Below, one piece after another: positions 1 to 7,167 of a stretch of 16,729 nt of DNA. Location: positions 1 through 16,729 of the forward strand of contig JAYRWT010000078.1 of assembly GCA_041917855.1 (NCBI GenBank), written 5' to 3'. The DNA is from CALBLZ01 sp041917855 (GTDB taxonomy: Bacteria; Patescibacteriota; UBA1384; CAILIB01). The first letter of the stretch is position 1. Each line of letters opens with the position of its first letter. The notes under the pieces were generated by a model. It did no database searches and was not told the DNA's origin. It worked only from the letters and a program-made list of their open reading frames with translations. A program made the position numbers and the translations under genes.

Positions 1-27
1 GGGACACTGGTTACCCTGTAATAAATC

Positions 28-55
28 TTGCCAACAGATTGCTTTCCCATACGAT
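28..55 (+). promoter_or_regulatory. possible sigma-70 promoter upstream of the LPXTG protein gene
   Basis: TTGCCA (28-33) and TACGAT (50-55) are separated by 16 bp and match the -35 and -10 consensus at 5/6 and 4/6. Alternative -10 boxes TATAGT lie at 76-81 and 121-126; the latter has a 4/6 match (TAGCCA, 98-103) at 17 bp. At least one of these probably drives the gene at 179, but the sequence alone does not decide which. The remainder of 1-178 holds no gene that I can support. Confidence 0.3.
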
Positions 56-136
56 GTAGTTATGTATGGCTAGAGTATAGTACAAAACCTAATTCTGTAG
101 CCATCTTTAGATATTAGTGCTATAGTCTGAGCCACG

Positions 137-155
137 GATAGCAGAGGGGGCTATC
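137..155 (+). other. small hairpin in the leader of the LPXTG protein gene
   Basis: GATAGC (137-142) and GCTATC (150-155) form a perfect 6-bp stem with the purine-rich loop AGAGGGG (143-149). The loop contains AGAGG, which is also complementary to CCTCT (174-178) directly before the start codon. No ordinary Shine-Dalgarno lies at the usual distance from that ATG. A role in translation control is inference only. Confidence 0.25.
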
Positions 156-178
156 AGATCTATTACTAGCAAGCCTCT

Positions 179-541
179 ATGCGTTCATTCATTGTTTTCC
201 TAGTGTTCTTGGCGCTGATTGTTGTTTCAGGTTGGGCAATTTACCGTGTGAATACTCGTAATGCCTCAAAGAGTAACGACGTAAACCCGCAGATCAACCT
301 AAGTATGGCTACTCCAACGCCTACAGCAGTAGCAACGGTCACACCTACAGCTACTCCTTCAGCCACAGCGGTCGCACAGGCACCAAAGGTTACCGTGCCA
401 ACGGGTACTGATCTTCCTAAAACTGGTGGCTCCCCAGTAGGGCTACTGACTCTTGGTGGTGTAGTTGCTGCAGCTGGCGGTGTGCTTAGCTCACATCTTC
501 GGGCTAAGCAGGCTGTTAAAAAGGCATATAGCTCACGCTAA
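179..541 (+). CDS. small LPXTG-type cell-wall-anchored surface protein
   Basis: A 120-residue protein. An N-terminal hydrophobic segment (about residues 4-22) acts as signal peptide or signal anchor; no clear cleavage site is visible. A low-complexity Thr/Pro/Ala stalk follows (about 44-76), then a sortase sorting signal LPKTGG (79-84), a Gly/Ala/Val-rich hydrophobic segment (about 87-105) and a basic tail (HLRAKQAVKK). This layout is that of a protein cut by a class A/D-type sortase and attached to peptidoglycan. No folded domain is visible between the anchors, so it may be a spacer, a small coat protein or a pilin-like element. The basic tail is longer than in classical sortase substrates. 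No sortase gene lies in the window. The start at 179 is the only ATG that includes the complete hydrophobic N-terminus; TAGCAA lies 6 nt before it and there is no Shine-Dalgarno. The gene ends 33 bp before a bidirectional terminator. Confidence 0.8.
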   Translation: MRSFIVFLVFLALIVVSGWAIYRVNTRNASKSNDVNPQINLSMATPTPTAVATVTPTATPSATAVAQAPKVTVPTGTDLPKTGGSPVGLLTLGGVVAAAGGVLSSHLRAKQAVKKAYSSR

Positions 542-574
542 GCCTGGCTGCTTACTGCAGAGTACTCCAAGCAT

Positions 575-603
575 AAAAGAACCTGGTTTAGCCAGGTTCT
601 TTT
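575..603. terminator. bidirectional rho-independent terminator between convergent transcripts
   Basis: A perfect 12-bp inverted repeat (AAAAGAACCTGG at 575-586, CCAGGTTCTTTT at 592-603) has a 5-nt loop. Read on the plus strand it ends in TTTTATTTTA; read on the minus strand it ends in TTTTATGC. It sits 33 bp after the LPXTG gene stop and 3 bp after the stop of the second histidine kinase, so it can end both transcripts. Confidence 0.85.
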
Positions 604-606
604 ATT

Positions 607-2739
607 TTAGTTCAAAATAGGGTTTGCCCGGCCGGCTGCTGGGACGGTAAAGGTAAAGGTTGTGCCTTTTTCTTCTACTGATTCTACGGTAATGGTGCCG
701 CCCATGCGCTCAACAATAGATTTGGTTATGTACAAGCCAAGGCCAGTACCAATAATTCCCACAGTTTTTGCTGAATCTACTCGGTAGAACTTCTCAAAGA
801 GGTGAGTCATCTGCTCGGACTTCATACCAAAGCCGGTATCGCTTACAGAAACCTGTACTAAGCCCTCAGCACGTCGCACCTCGGCCTCAATAATCACGCT
901 GCCCTTTTCTCGGTTGTACTTGATGGCATTACTAATCAGGTTAACCAGTACCTGAATGGTGCGATCACCATCTGCCCAAATGTGAGGGACACTTTCACGC
1001 GGCGCAACAAAGTTCAGGGTAATACCCTTGTCTTCAGCCACAAAGCGTAACTGACTGATTGTATCCTGAATCAGCTTGATCATATCGTGCTCTTTAAAGT
1101 CCATATTCATCTTGCCAGATTCAATGCGCGATACATCGAGGAGATCTTTGAGCTGCGCAGAAAGTCGATGCACCGAAGATCTAACGTTTTCTAAGTACTC
1201 GATGGTCTGGGGTTTTAGCTTTTTCTCATGACCCTGAGGCTTCATCACGTAGCTTAGGTAGCCCTCCATAGCGGAGATTGGCGTGATTAGCTCATGTGAG
1301 GCAACTGACACAAACTCGTTCTTTGCTTGGTCGCTTTCATAGAGCCGAGCCTTTTGAATAGAGGAAATTGCTTGCTCCCCAATGGTGTTGAGAAGGGCGA
1401 TGTCACGTTTTGTGTACTGGAAATCTGAGAGTTTTTTAGAGAGGCAGATTAAGCCGATTAGCTCACCCTTTTTAATGTGTAGTGGTATAACAACAGCGGC
1501 CTCAATGCGTTCAAGTTTCTCGATTAAAGGTCGGATTTTATTCTTTAAGTGGCTGGTTTGTAGCTCCTCGAGTGAAACAATGGCATCGTGTTTAGTAAAG
1601 TATTCATATACCCCATCTGATTGCGCAAGGGGAAGCTCCGAGGTTTTTTCGTAACCAATGTGGCGGATGCGAATAGGCTGCTCGTTTTCATGCCCCGGCT
1701 GAGGGAAGACGTAGGTGGCAACATGCTCAAGGTGTAGGGTGCGCATTATACTATTCATAACTAGCTCAATTGCTTCATCTAGGCCAATGACGCCGTTTAG
1801 TTTTACTACCAAATTTCTGACCACCTCCTGCTCATCGTAGCTCTGTTTAAAAAGCAGGGAATCTACTAAGCCAGAAACCCAGCGTCGCAAAGGCTGGGTA
1901 GAAAAGGCAACGAGAGCAGCTATGGTTAGATCTATAAATAGCTGAGTACGTTCTCCCCGCAGAATTGTGCTGAGACCAGTTCCCCAGAGTGTTAGGCCGT
2001 ATACTCCACTAATAAAGATAATGACGCTCGTAAGTACGATAATGCGTTTAATGGCTAGTCGTAGATCAAAAACTCGCTGATTCGTAATAGCATATGCGGT
2101 AATTCCACAGACGAGCAGGGTTGCTACAGGTGAGGTATCAACCAGACCCCGATACCCAAGTAATGGAAGTATCAAGTCTGCTGCAATACCATACGCACTA
2201 CTACCAATTGTGCCGATCAAGAAAAGCCTGAGCTGCTCGCGCTGAGCGGCATGTGCGCCTCTTAGGCGTGAGCGAAGCTGCTGTACCACGCTAGTCGCCC
2301 ACCAGACTACATAAGCCACAAAAAGATACATGCCCCAGCCGTACTGAACAGCGTAGTGGTCGGGAGTAAAGGTGGCAGTGGAAACAACTAAGGGAGAAAA
2401 CCCTAAGATAAGTGCTGCCGCTCCAAGGCCAAAGTGAAGCATGTTTGTTACTCCACTCTCTGTGCGGGTTGGACTAGAAGAAAACAGAGTCAAAAATAGC
2501 TGGAGTTGTACTAGGGCAGGTACTACTATGGCGTGCGAAGCACGTACCCAGAAAAGTAAGCCATCGCTTGCGGTAACCTGTACACCATAGGTGGAGCTAA
2601 TCCAAACGGCAATCAGTAGTGTAAGAATAAAAAAGCTACCCGGTATCTGCTTATCCCTACTGAATAAATAGGTGATTGCGCCAAGACCAACGGTAATAAC
2701 TGCAGTTAGGGCAAGGGCGAGGGCAACGTAGGAGTTCAT
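607..2739 (-). CDS. membrane-bound sensor histidine kinase (7TM-type input, GAF, HisKA, HATPase_c)
   Basis: A 710-residue sensor kinase. The N-terminal 280 residues contain about nine hydrophobic segments, resembling the 7TM input region of membrane histidine kinases, including the conserved stretch QRVFDLRLAIKR (221-232). A GAF-like region follows (about 305-465), then the HisKA dimerisation domain with H-box SHELITPI (phospho-acceptor H482) and the ATPase domain: N-box around N600/N604, G1 DTGFGM (634-639), F-box FEKFYR (648-653), G2 GTGLGL (664-669). All catalytic boxes are intact. The H-box has Ile485 where the family nearly always has Arg (SHELRTP). The start is an ATG 2 bp after the stop of the upstream paralogous kinase, with no good Shine-Dalgarno, so translation is probably coupled. 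No response regulator is adjacent, and the signal is unknown. It is the last gene of the operon and ends at the terminator. Confidence 0.93.
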   Translation of the reverse strand: MNSYVALALALTAVITVGLGAITYLFSRDKQIPGSFFILTLLIAVWISSTYGVQVTASDGLLFWVRASHAIVVPALVQLQLFLTLFSSSPTRTESGVTNMLHFGLGAAALILGFSPLVVSTATFTPDHYAVQYGWGMYLFVAYVVWWATSVVQQLRSRLRGAHAAQREQLRLFLIGTIGSSAYGIAADLILPLLGYRGLVDTSPVATLLVCGITAYAITNQRVFDLRLAIKRIIVLTSVIIFISGVYGLTLWGTGLSTILRGERTQLFIDLTIAALVAFSTQPLRRWVSGLVDSLLFKQSYDEQEVVRNLVVKLNGVIGLDEAIELVMNSIMRTLHLEHVATYVFPQPGHENEQPIRIRHIGYEKTSELPLAQSDGVYEYFTKHDAIVSLEELQTSHLKNKIRPLIEKLERIEAAVVIPLHIKKGELIGLICLSKKLSDFQYTKRDIALLNTIGEQAISSIQKARLYESDQAKNEFVSVASHELITPISAMEGYLSYVMKPQGHEKKLKPQTIEYLENVRSSVHRLSAQLKDLLDVSRIESGKMNMDFKEHDMIKLIQDTISQLRFVAEDKGITLNFVAPRESVPHIWADGDRTIQVLVNLISNAIKYNREKGSVIIEAEVRRAEGLVQVSVSDTGFGMKSEQMTHLFEKFYRVDSAKTVGIIGTGLGLYITKSIVERMGGTITVESVEEKGTTFTFTVPAAGRANPILN

Positions 2740-2741
2740 GG

Positions 2742-4913
2742 CTAGTCTCGGGATACTACTGGTACGTATACGCGGAAGGTGCTACCGCGCTTTTCGGTGC
2801 TTTCGGCGGTGATGGTACCACCCATCTTTTCCATTACCAGCTTGCATATGTAGAGGCCAAGCCCTGTGCCAGAAATGCCGGTGGTTTCTGGGGTTTCAAC
2901 TCGGTAAAAGCGCTCAAACAAGTGGCGCATTTTTTCTTTGCTCATGCCAATCCCGGTGTCGGTTATAGTGATCTCTACCTCACGTTCTTTCTGCCAGTGC
3001 TTAAAACTTACGGTGACCGTCCCGTGCTTTTTATTGTAACTTACGGCATTGGCTAAAAGGTTGCTAATGACCTCTTTGCAGCCCGAGGCATCTATGAGCA
3101 CCTGTGGTAGCGCGTGTCGCGGCTCAACCAGGTGAAGCGTTACATCTACAGCCGCTGCAGCGCGCTGCTGTGCGGTTAAACAGTCACGCACGACATCGAG
3201 TACCTGCATGGGTTCAGGTTTAATTTCCATTTTCCCAGATTCAATGCGCGAGACTGTCAGAAGGTCATTCACCAATGACGCCAGCTGTTTAGCAATAGAG
3301 AAAACACGCGTAAGGTACTCCTGCTTTTCAGCAGAAAGTTCCTGACCGGCTATTTTTTCGTCCACGATCATGGATAGATAGCCGCGAATAGCAGTTAGGG
3401 GTGTGCGCAGCTCATGTGAGGCTATAGATACAAACTCAGTTTTCAGCTGATCAACCTGATACAAGTTAGCTTTTTGAATGCCGGCAACTGATTGTGCGGA
3501 AACCTGGTTTAAAAATTCTAGAGATTCACGTGAAAGGTCAATTCGGCCTGAGCCAGTAGAGAGCACAATGAGGCCGATTAGGTTATTTTTGATGTAGAGC
3601 GGCATGGCCACGCTAGCATGCAGGGAGCTGAGCTTACTGTATACCGCGTTCTTCAGTGCGTGTTGGCGTATAAACTCTGAGCGACCATGCTGGGGTAGGT
3701 TATTAGTTGCAATCAAAACCTTCTCTTGCTCTACCTCGTGCAGTAAATCATCAACAAAGATGCTGCTCTGGTGCTTGCTAAAGTAGGAGATAAAGCCATC
3801 CTGCTTATCAAGTGCTACACCTGCCGCATTGGGATAGCCCTGGTAGTAGAGCTCCTTGAGTTCAATATCCTGCTGCTCAGTGAGCTCATTTGTTGTCTGG
3901 AAAATATAAGCAACCATGCGTTTGAGTTCTGAGCGTAAGCTCCTGCTGGCGTGGTTAGCAATCGTATCAAGGGCGGTGTGCAGGTCAAGAGCCTGGTTTA
4001 GCTGCTCATTGAGGGAGTGAATTAGCTCCTCTCGTTCGCGCTGGTCGCGGAATAGCCATAGGTCAGCTCGCCGTTCCGCCCACTCACGGAAGCCGTTAAA
4101 GGTCAGTCCAATTACTACAATTTCAATAAAGCTAATCAGGGTTGAGTAGCTTCCATAAAAGTCACTGAAGCCGCGTACAAAGACCAGGAGTACAGCGCCG
4201 TATACCGCAAAAATAAAGAGTAGGAGGAGGGTGAAGATAAGTGTACGTTTGATAATCAGACGTACATCAAAGAGCTGCTGTGTCAGGATTTTGTAAGAAA
4301 TGATGCCAAAGAGAAAAAGAGCCGCTAGGGGGGCAAAGGCAACGAAGCTTGTATTGCGGAAGAAGGCCACCAACACAAAGTTGGAAATAGCAATAAAGCT
4401 AAACGTGCTAATTATACCGAGAGAAATATTTCGCATTTGACTTCGGATTACTCCGCGGGAAGCCAAAGTCTTACGAATCAGCAGGTAGACAATTGCTGCA
4501 AGTAACCCCAGTGCGTAAATCCCAAAGAAAGGAATCCCGTATCCAACTATTGCTTGGCCATTTTCAAACCGGTCATACACTAGCGGCGTAAGGGTCAGTA
4601 GGTGTACAGCAGCGCCGATTATATAAAAGAGAGTAAGCTGCTTAGGCTTGAGTATCACTTTCCTGCTTGGGAAGGTGTGCACAAACAGAAAGAGAGATGA
4701 CACCTGCGCGGCTGCAAAGAACATAACCAACCGCAGCCAAACTATTTCTAGCGTCTGGGATGAAATATAGTTCATAGCTAACCAGAGCACAGTTGTAATT
4801 ACAAATACTGCAAAAATACGATTGGTGTGGCTATCTGGGCGCGCCAAAACAGTCAGTACGCCTACGTACAGACTGACCGCTATGCAAATGGTTAGGATAG
4901 CAAACTCAAGCAC
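2742..4913 (-). CDS. membrane-bound sensor histidine kinase, tandem paralogue
   Basis: About 723 residues, with the same architecture as the kinase immediately downstream. In numbering from the TTG at 4916: multi-helix membrane region 1-275 with QQLFDVRLIIKR (213-224); GAF-like region about 300-485; HisKA with canonical H-box SHELRTPL (phospho-acceptor H501); ATPase N-box N619/N623; G1 DTGIGM (653-658); F-box FERFYR; G2 GTGLGL (683-688). The GAF region is longer than in the sister kinase. The start is chosen at GTG 4913-4911, because GGAGG (4919-4923) is then 5 nt away. TTG at 4916, in the same frame, would be only 2 nt from it. The gene follows the nitroreductase gene by about 25 bp on the same strand and is separated from the second kinase by 2 bp. 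The two kinases look like a diverged tandem duplication and could heterodimerise; that is inference. Confidence 0.93.
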   Translation of the reverse strand: MLEFAILTICIAVSLYVGVLTVLARPDSHTNRIFAVFVITTVLWLAMNYISSQTLEIVWLRLVMFFAAAQVSSLFLFVHTFPSRKVILKPKQLTLFYIIGAAVHLLTLTPLVYDRFENGQAIVGYGIPFFGIYALGLLAAIVYLLIRKTLASRGVIRSQMRNISLGIISTFSFIAISNFVLVAFFRNTSFVAFAPLAALFLFGIISYKILTQQLFDVRLIIKRTLIFTLLLLFIFAVYGAVLLVFVRGFSDFYGSYSTLISFIEIVVIGLTFNGFREWAERRADLWLFRDQREREELIHSLNEQLNQALDLHTALDTIANHASRSLRSELKRMVAYIFQTTNELTEQQDIELKELYYQGYPNAAGVALDKQDGFISYFSKHQSSIFVDDLLHEVEQEKVLIATNNLPQHGRSEFIRQHALKNAVYSKLSSLHASVAMPLYIKNNLIGLIVLSTGSGRIDLSRESLEFLNQVSAQSVAGIQKANLYQVDQLKTEFVSIASHELRTPLTAIRGYLSMIVDEKIAGQELSAEKQEYLTRVFSIAKQLASLVNDLLTVSRIESGKMEIKPEPMQVLDVVRDCLTAQQRAAAAVDVTLHLVEPRHALPQVLIDASGCKEVISNLLANAVSYNKKHGTVTVSFKHWQKEREVEITITDTGIGMSKEKMRHLFERFYRVETPETTGISGTGLGLYICKLVMEKMGGTITAESTEKRGSTFRVYVPVVSRD

Positions 4914-4939
4914 CAAACCCTCCTTTAGTTACGATGAAG

Positions 4940-6001
4940 CTAGGGCTTCTCTAGTATGGCACTTACTGGTTTTCTTGCGCTATGGCGAGGAAGCATATCG
5001 ACGTGTCCTAGCCCAAAAAATACGTGAGGCCTAAGTGGGCTGCCAACTATACGCTGTAATTTAACTGACGCGCCTGGCAGCTCAATGAGTGCTGCCCAAA
5101 TGCTATGGCTCAATCCTAATGCAGTTGCTTGGGTAAGCACTTCCTGGAGGTAGTAACCGCTCTGGAGCCAGCCGTGGTAGCTATCGTCGGCCCCTGTGAT
5201 GCAGCCAAGTACGGGAGCACTTGCTACCGCCGCCCGCAGCGTTCTGCCCTGCCACGGCCCGATGTTCGCGTGACGGATAACATGTGGCATTAGTTGGGAG
5301 CTAAAATTTGTACGAATGTTTGAGGCATAGCCGGGGATGCCATCTTCGCGCTTGGTGGTATTAGGCACAATGTAGTCAGATAGTTCACGTCTGAACTTTG
5401 TATTGCTAAAGCCAAAGGTGGCACTGAGCTGCATAAGCTCAGCAATTTTTTTCCGTGTGGTTGGGTCAGTGATAAGTAGAAGGGCAGTCTCCCTGCGCGG
5501 TGGCGTTAATGAGCCCAAGTTCTTAATAGCTGCATCATCCACTGCTTGATTCTTGTAGAGTCCGCGGTAGTTTCTGCGCTGTCTGAGCGCATCTAGTATT
5601 TGCAGGTCAGGTGTAACAGGATTTTTTGAAAGTGTAATTGTTGCCTTAGCAATGTGGGCCAGGTCGGTATAACCGCTCGGCAGCCATTCTACAGACACAC
5701 TATGACCAAAGGCCTGGGCAGCAATAACAAAGTTAGCTACAAATGCACCAAAACTAATGTAGGTTTCACGGGCCGTTGGGTCTGAATCTCTCAGTTTGAC
5801 AGCTGGGTTATGCCGCAGGATTAGCGTACTTTTAGATATGCTACATAGCCATGGCTGTGTGTTATGCACAGAAGGTGCCAAGATGGCGTACCTGAGTAGA
5901 TAGCTAATTACTGCTTCTGGAGTGGCCTTAGTAGGGTGCTCATCTGGAGAAATGTCCCAGATGTGTGGGTGCAAATCGTTTTTTGGAAGGTGAGGTTTCA
6001 T
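4940..6001 (-). CDS. Acg-type nitroreductase-fold FMN oxidoreductase
   Basis: A 353-residue protein of the nitroreductase superfamily, closest in pattern to the mycobacterial Acg (Rv2032) group and to the C-terminal half of Rv1355c/MoeY-type proteins. Visible signatures are the flavin-site block APSVHNTQPW (42-51), the DSDPTARETYISFGA block (72-86) typical of this group, RRNYRG (142-147), and the C-terminal QSGYYLQEVLTQATALGLS block (280-298). Members adopt the FMN-binding nitroreductase fold, but several Acg-like proteins are poor reductases and may only bind or store flavin, so activity here is not assured. The start ATG at 6001 overlaps the stop of the E1-like gene by 4 nt (ATGA), with AGGAG 4 nt upstream. 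The overlap implies coupled synthesis and probably a joint function. A 5-bp hairpin (GAAGC/GCTTC, 4936-4949) overlaps its stop codon, ahead of the kinase genes. Confidence 0.85.
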   Translation of the reverse strand: MKPHLPKNDLHPHIWDISPDEHPTKATPEAVISYLLRYAILAPSVHNTQPWLCSISKSTLILRHNPAVKLRDSDPTARETYISFGAFVANFVIAAQAFGHSVSVEWLPSGYTDLAHIAKATITLSKNPVTPDLQILDALRQRRNYRGLYKNQAVDDAAIKNLGSLTPPRRETALLLITDPTTRKKIAELMQLSATFGFSNTKFRRELSDYIVPNTTKREDGIPGYASNIRTNFSSQLMPHVIRHANIGPWQGRTLRAAVASAPVLGCITGADDSYHGWLQSGYYLQEVLTQATALGLSHSIWAALIELPGASVKLQRIVGSPLRPHVFFGLGHVDMLPRHSARKPVSAILEKP

Positions 6002-7167
6002 AGGTCTCCTAAATCTTGTAGGTACTTCTGAAATCCACGAAAACCAGTCATGGTTTTTGCCGTGTGCGAGGCTCGTCTATCAATCTCGCGCTGTGTACTG
6101 TGGCCAGGCACAAATGCATCTTCTTGAGCCAGGTAGTACCTGCCAGTTGGCATTTCTTGGCCAAGTAAAATACGCTTTGCCACAAAAGTAGTAGCTGTAC
6201 CCGCAGTCACTGCAGCCGTGCCGAGCTGTGGCCAGGTATTCAAGAAGGTTCCAACTTCTTGTATGGAGTCTTGCATTCTTGGGGTTGCCTCGCTTAAGCC
6301 GGCAATATCTGACACTAGGGCCAGTCGCTCCGCGAAGCTCATGTTTTCTCGAATGCTGTCGATTAGCTTTTGACTTGCGCGGCCGTGAAAGGGAATCAGA
6401 TCTGGCTCTAGGTCGTAGCGTTCAACATCAACAAAAATGCCATCACCGTTATCGGTTGCCATTATGAGCGGTATACCGTGCTCACGGGCAAATAGTCGAC
6501 TCTTGAGTTTTACTACTGCGTTGTCAACTTCTTCAATAAAGAGATCGAGCTTAGGTGCTAAAAAGAAGTCGGCCATATTTTCTTCAAGCAGGCCTTTGTC
6601 GTACAGCTCAACCTCTAAAAACGGATCAAGTTCTAGCGTGCGTTGAGCAAAATACAGTCCCTTGTGCATATCGACTGCCCATAGGGGGGCCATCAGGCGG
6701 TTCAGGTTTGGCACAGAGATAGTATCGAAGTCGGCAATTTTGTAGCCACCACCCACCCCTGACATAGCCAGCACATTGAGGATGTTTGAGCCGACACTCA
6801 TGCCTGCTACGCCAATGCGCTTGGTCATGAGGATGGTTTGCTCCTCTCGAGTTACCAGGTTTCGATTGCGACAGGTTCGGAGTAGCTGAAAGGTTTCACG
6901 GCTTGGCAGGTGAATCAAGGTGTTGTTCCACGGGTAGTAGACCCAAACTCCCTGCTTCTCCAAGGGAGCGCGCTGCTTCCAATCCAGGAGGTACTGCGCC
7001 TTACTGGGTTCATATACGGGGTCACCTGATTTCAGCCAGGGATGTTGTACGTCAAATAATTCATCAAGACAGTGCTCAAAGAGGTCAAGCACGCGCAAAG
7101 ATTTGTCGGCGCGTAAGCGCTTAAGTTTTGGGTCGCTAGCCTCAAAAATACTTACTTTATAATCCAT
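5998..7167 (-). CDS. ThiF/E1-like adenylating protein (MoeY-like)
   Basis: A 389-residue protein with an N-terminal extension of about 110 residues, followed by a ThiF/MoeB/E1-type Rossmann domain. Visible elements are the nucleotide-binding loop GVAGMSVG (119-126), the acidic strand ADFDTISVPNLNR (145-157) carrying the Asp, Asn and Arg residues that contact ATP in this family, Lys169, and IEEVDN (211-216) in place of the usual ...D-D/N strand. ThiF-family proteins activate a carboxylate, usually the C-terminus of a small protein or peptide, by adenylation. This one has only two cysteines (C33, C99), both before the Rossmann loop. It therefore lacks both the CxxC zinc site and a thioester cysteine in the usual crossover region, and any chemistry probably stops at adenylation or direct transfer. 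It overlaps the upstream PaaK-like gene by 16 nt and the nitroreductase gene by 4 nt. In mycobacterial Rv1355c/MoeY-type proteins these two domains are fused. Confidence 0.85.
   Translation of the reverse strand: MDYKVSIFEASDPKLKRLRADKSLRVLDLFEHCLDELFDVQHPWLKSGDPVYEPSKAQYLLDWKQRAPLEKQGVWVYYPWNNTLIHLPSRETFQLLRTCRNRNLVTREEQTILMTKRIGVAGMSVGSNILNVLAMSGVGGGYKIADFDTISVPNLNRLMAPLWAVDMHKGLYFAQRTLELDPFLEVELYDKGLLEENMADFFLAPKLDLFIEEVDNAVVKLKSRLFAREHGIPLIMATDNGDGIFVDVERYDLEPDLIPFHGRASQKLIDSIRENMSFAERLALVSDIAGLSEATPRMQDSIQEVGTFLNTWPQLGTAAVTAGTATTFVAKRILLGQEMPTGRYYLAQEDAFVPGHSTQREIDRRASHTAKTMTGFRGFQKYLQDLGDL

Noticed and set aside
137..155. A riboswitch in the leader of the LPXTG protein gene.
   Set aside because: Only a 6-bp hairpin is visible with no known aptamer core; it is listed as a small hairpin only.
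1382..1654. Plus-strand open frame within the second histidine kinase gene (and similar ones at 3604, 6228, 6437, 6903, 7923 and 8358).
   Set aside because: All are antisense to strongly supported genes, show no domain motifs and have no plausible initiation signals.
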